From: Lachnospiraceae bacterium
Lineage (GTDB): Bacteria > Bacillota > Clostridia > Lachnospirales > Lachnospiraceae
DNA: 6,912 bases
Assembly (NCBI GenBank): GCA_017961385.1
Contig: JAGCXJ010000293.1
Coordinates: forward strand, 1-6,912
Direction: 5' to 3'
The notes under the pieces were generated by a model. The model had not been told where the DNA came from and did not search any database. It saw only the letters and a list, made by a program, of their open reading frames with translations. This document shows positions 6,912-6,912 of the stretch, piece after piece (position 1 is the stretch's first letter; every line of letters begins with the position of its first letter). Made by a program: the position numbers and the translations under genes.

Positions 6912-6912
6912 C

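Overview
The window is a densely packed, single-strand stretch from a Gram-positive-type, probably clostridial bacterium. Lachnospiraceae is my best guess, from the strong AGGAGG-like ribosome binding sites, heavy use of ATA (Ile) and AGA/AGG (Arg) at moderate GC, and the Cache/HD-GYP/chemoreceptor architectures. This placement is inference; no rRNA or marker gene is present. All four recognisable genes lie on the minus strand, so transcription runs from high to low coordinates.

In transcription order: (1) the C-terminal part of a RelA/SpoT-type (p)ppGpp synthetase-like protein, cut by the right edge (6519-6911). (2) After an 11-base gap, an 856-residue protein (3937-6507) joining an N-terminal RecA/KaiC-like domain without a Walker A loop to a PPDK/PEP-synthase-type ATP-grasp domain and a conserved C-terminal tail. 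(3) After an 86-base intergenic region with a good promoter candidate and a palindrome, a 711-residue membrane protein (1715-3850). It joins an S-component-like multi-pass domain, a Cache-like extracellular sensor, HAMP and a complete HD-GYP c-di-GMP phosphodiesterase domain. (4) Eight bases after the stop of (3), a dCache chemoreceptor (methyl-accepting chemotaxis protein) cut by the left edge (1-1706). Its reading frame stays open to the edge and starts with TTG.

Genes 1 and 2 look translationally coupled, as do genes 3 and 4. In both junctions the upstream stop codon overlaps the next gene's Shine-Dalgarno sequence. The promoter candidate at 3902-3929 suggests two transcription units: a RelA-like/KaiC-PPDK-like pair, and a c-di-GMP phosphodiesterase/chemoreceptor pair. 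Read-through between them is possible because no convincing terminator separates them.

The region as a whole appears devoted to signalling: alarmone synthesis, c-di-GMP turnover and chemotaxis. The least understood part is gene 2. It keeps the ATP-grasp nucleotide-site residues but lacks the phosphohistidine and PEP/pyruvate barrel domains that would make it a normal dikinase, and it sits beside a RelA-like gene. This pair is the best candidate for an undescribed system here, although the functional link is inference from gene order alone. There is no gene-free stretch longer than 86 bases, and I see no RNA genes, mobile elements or CRISPR arrays.
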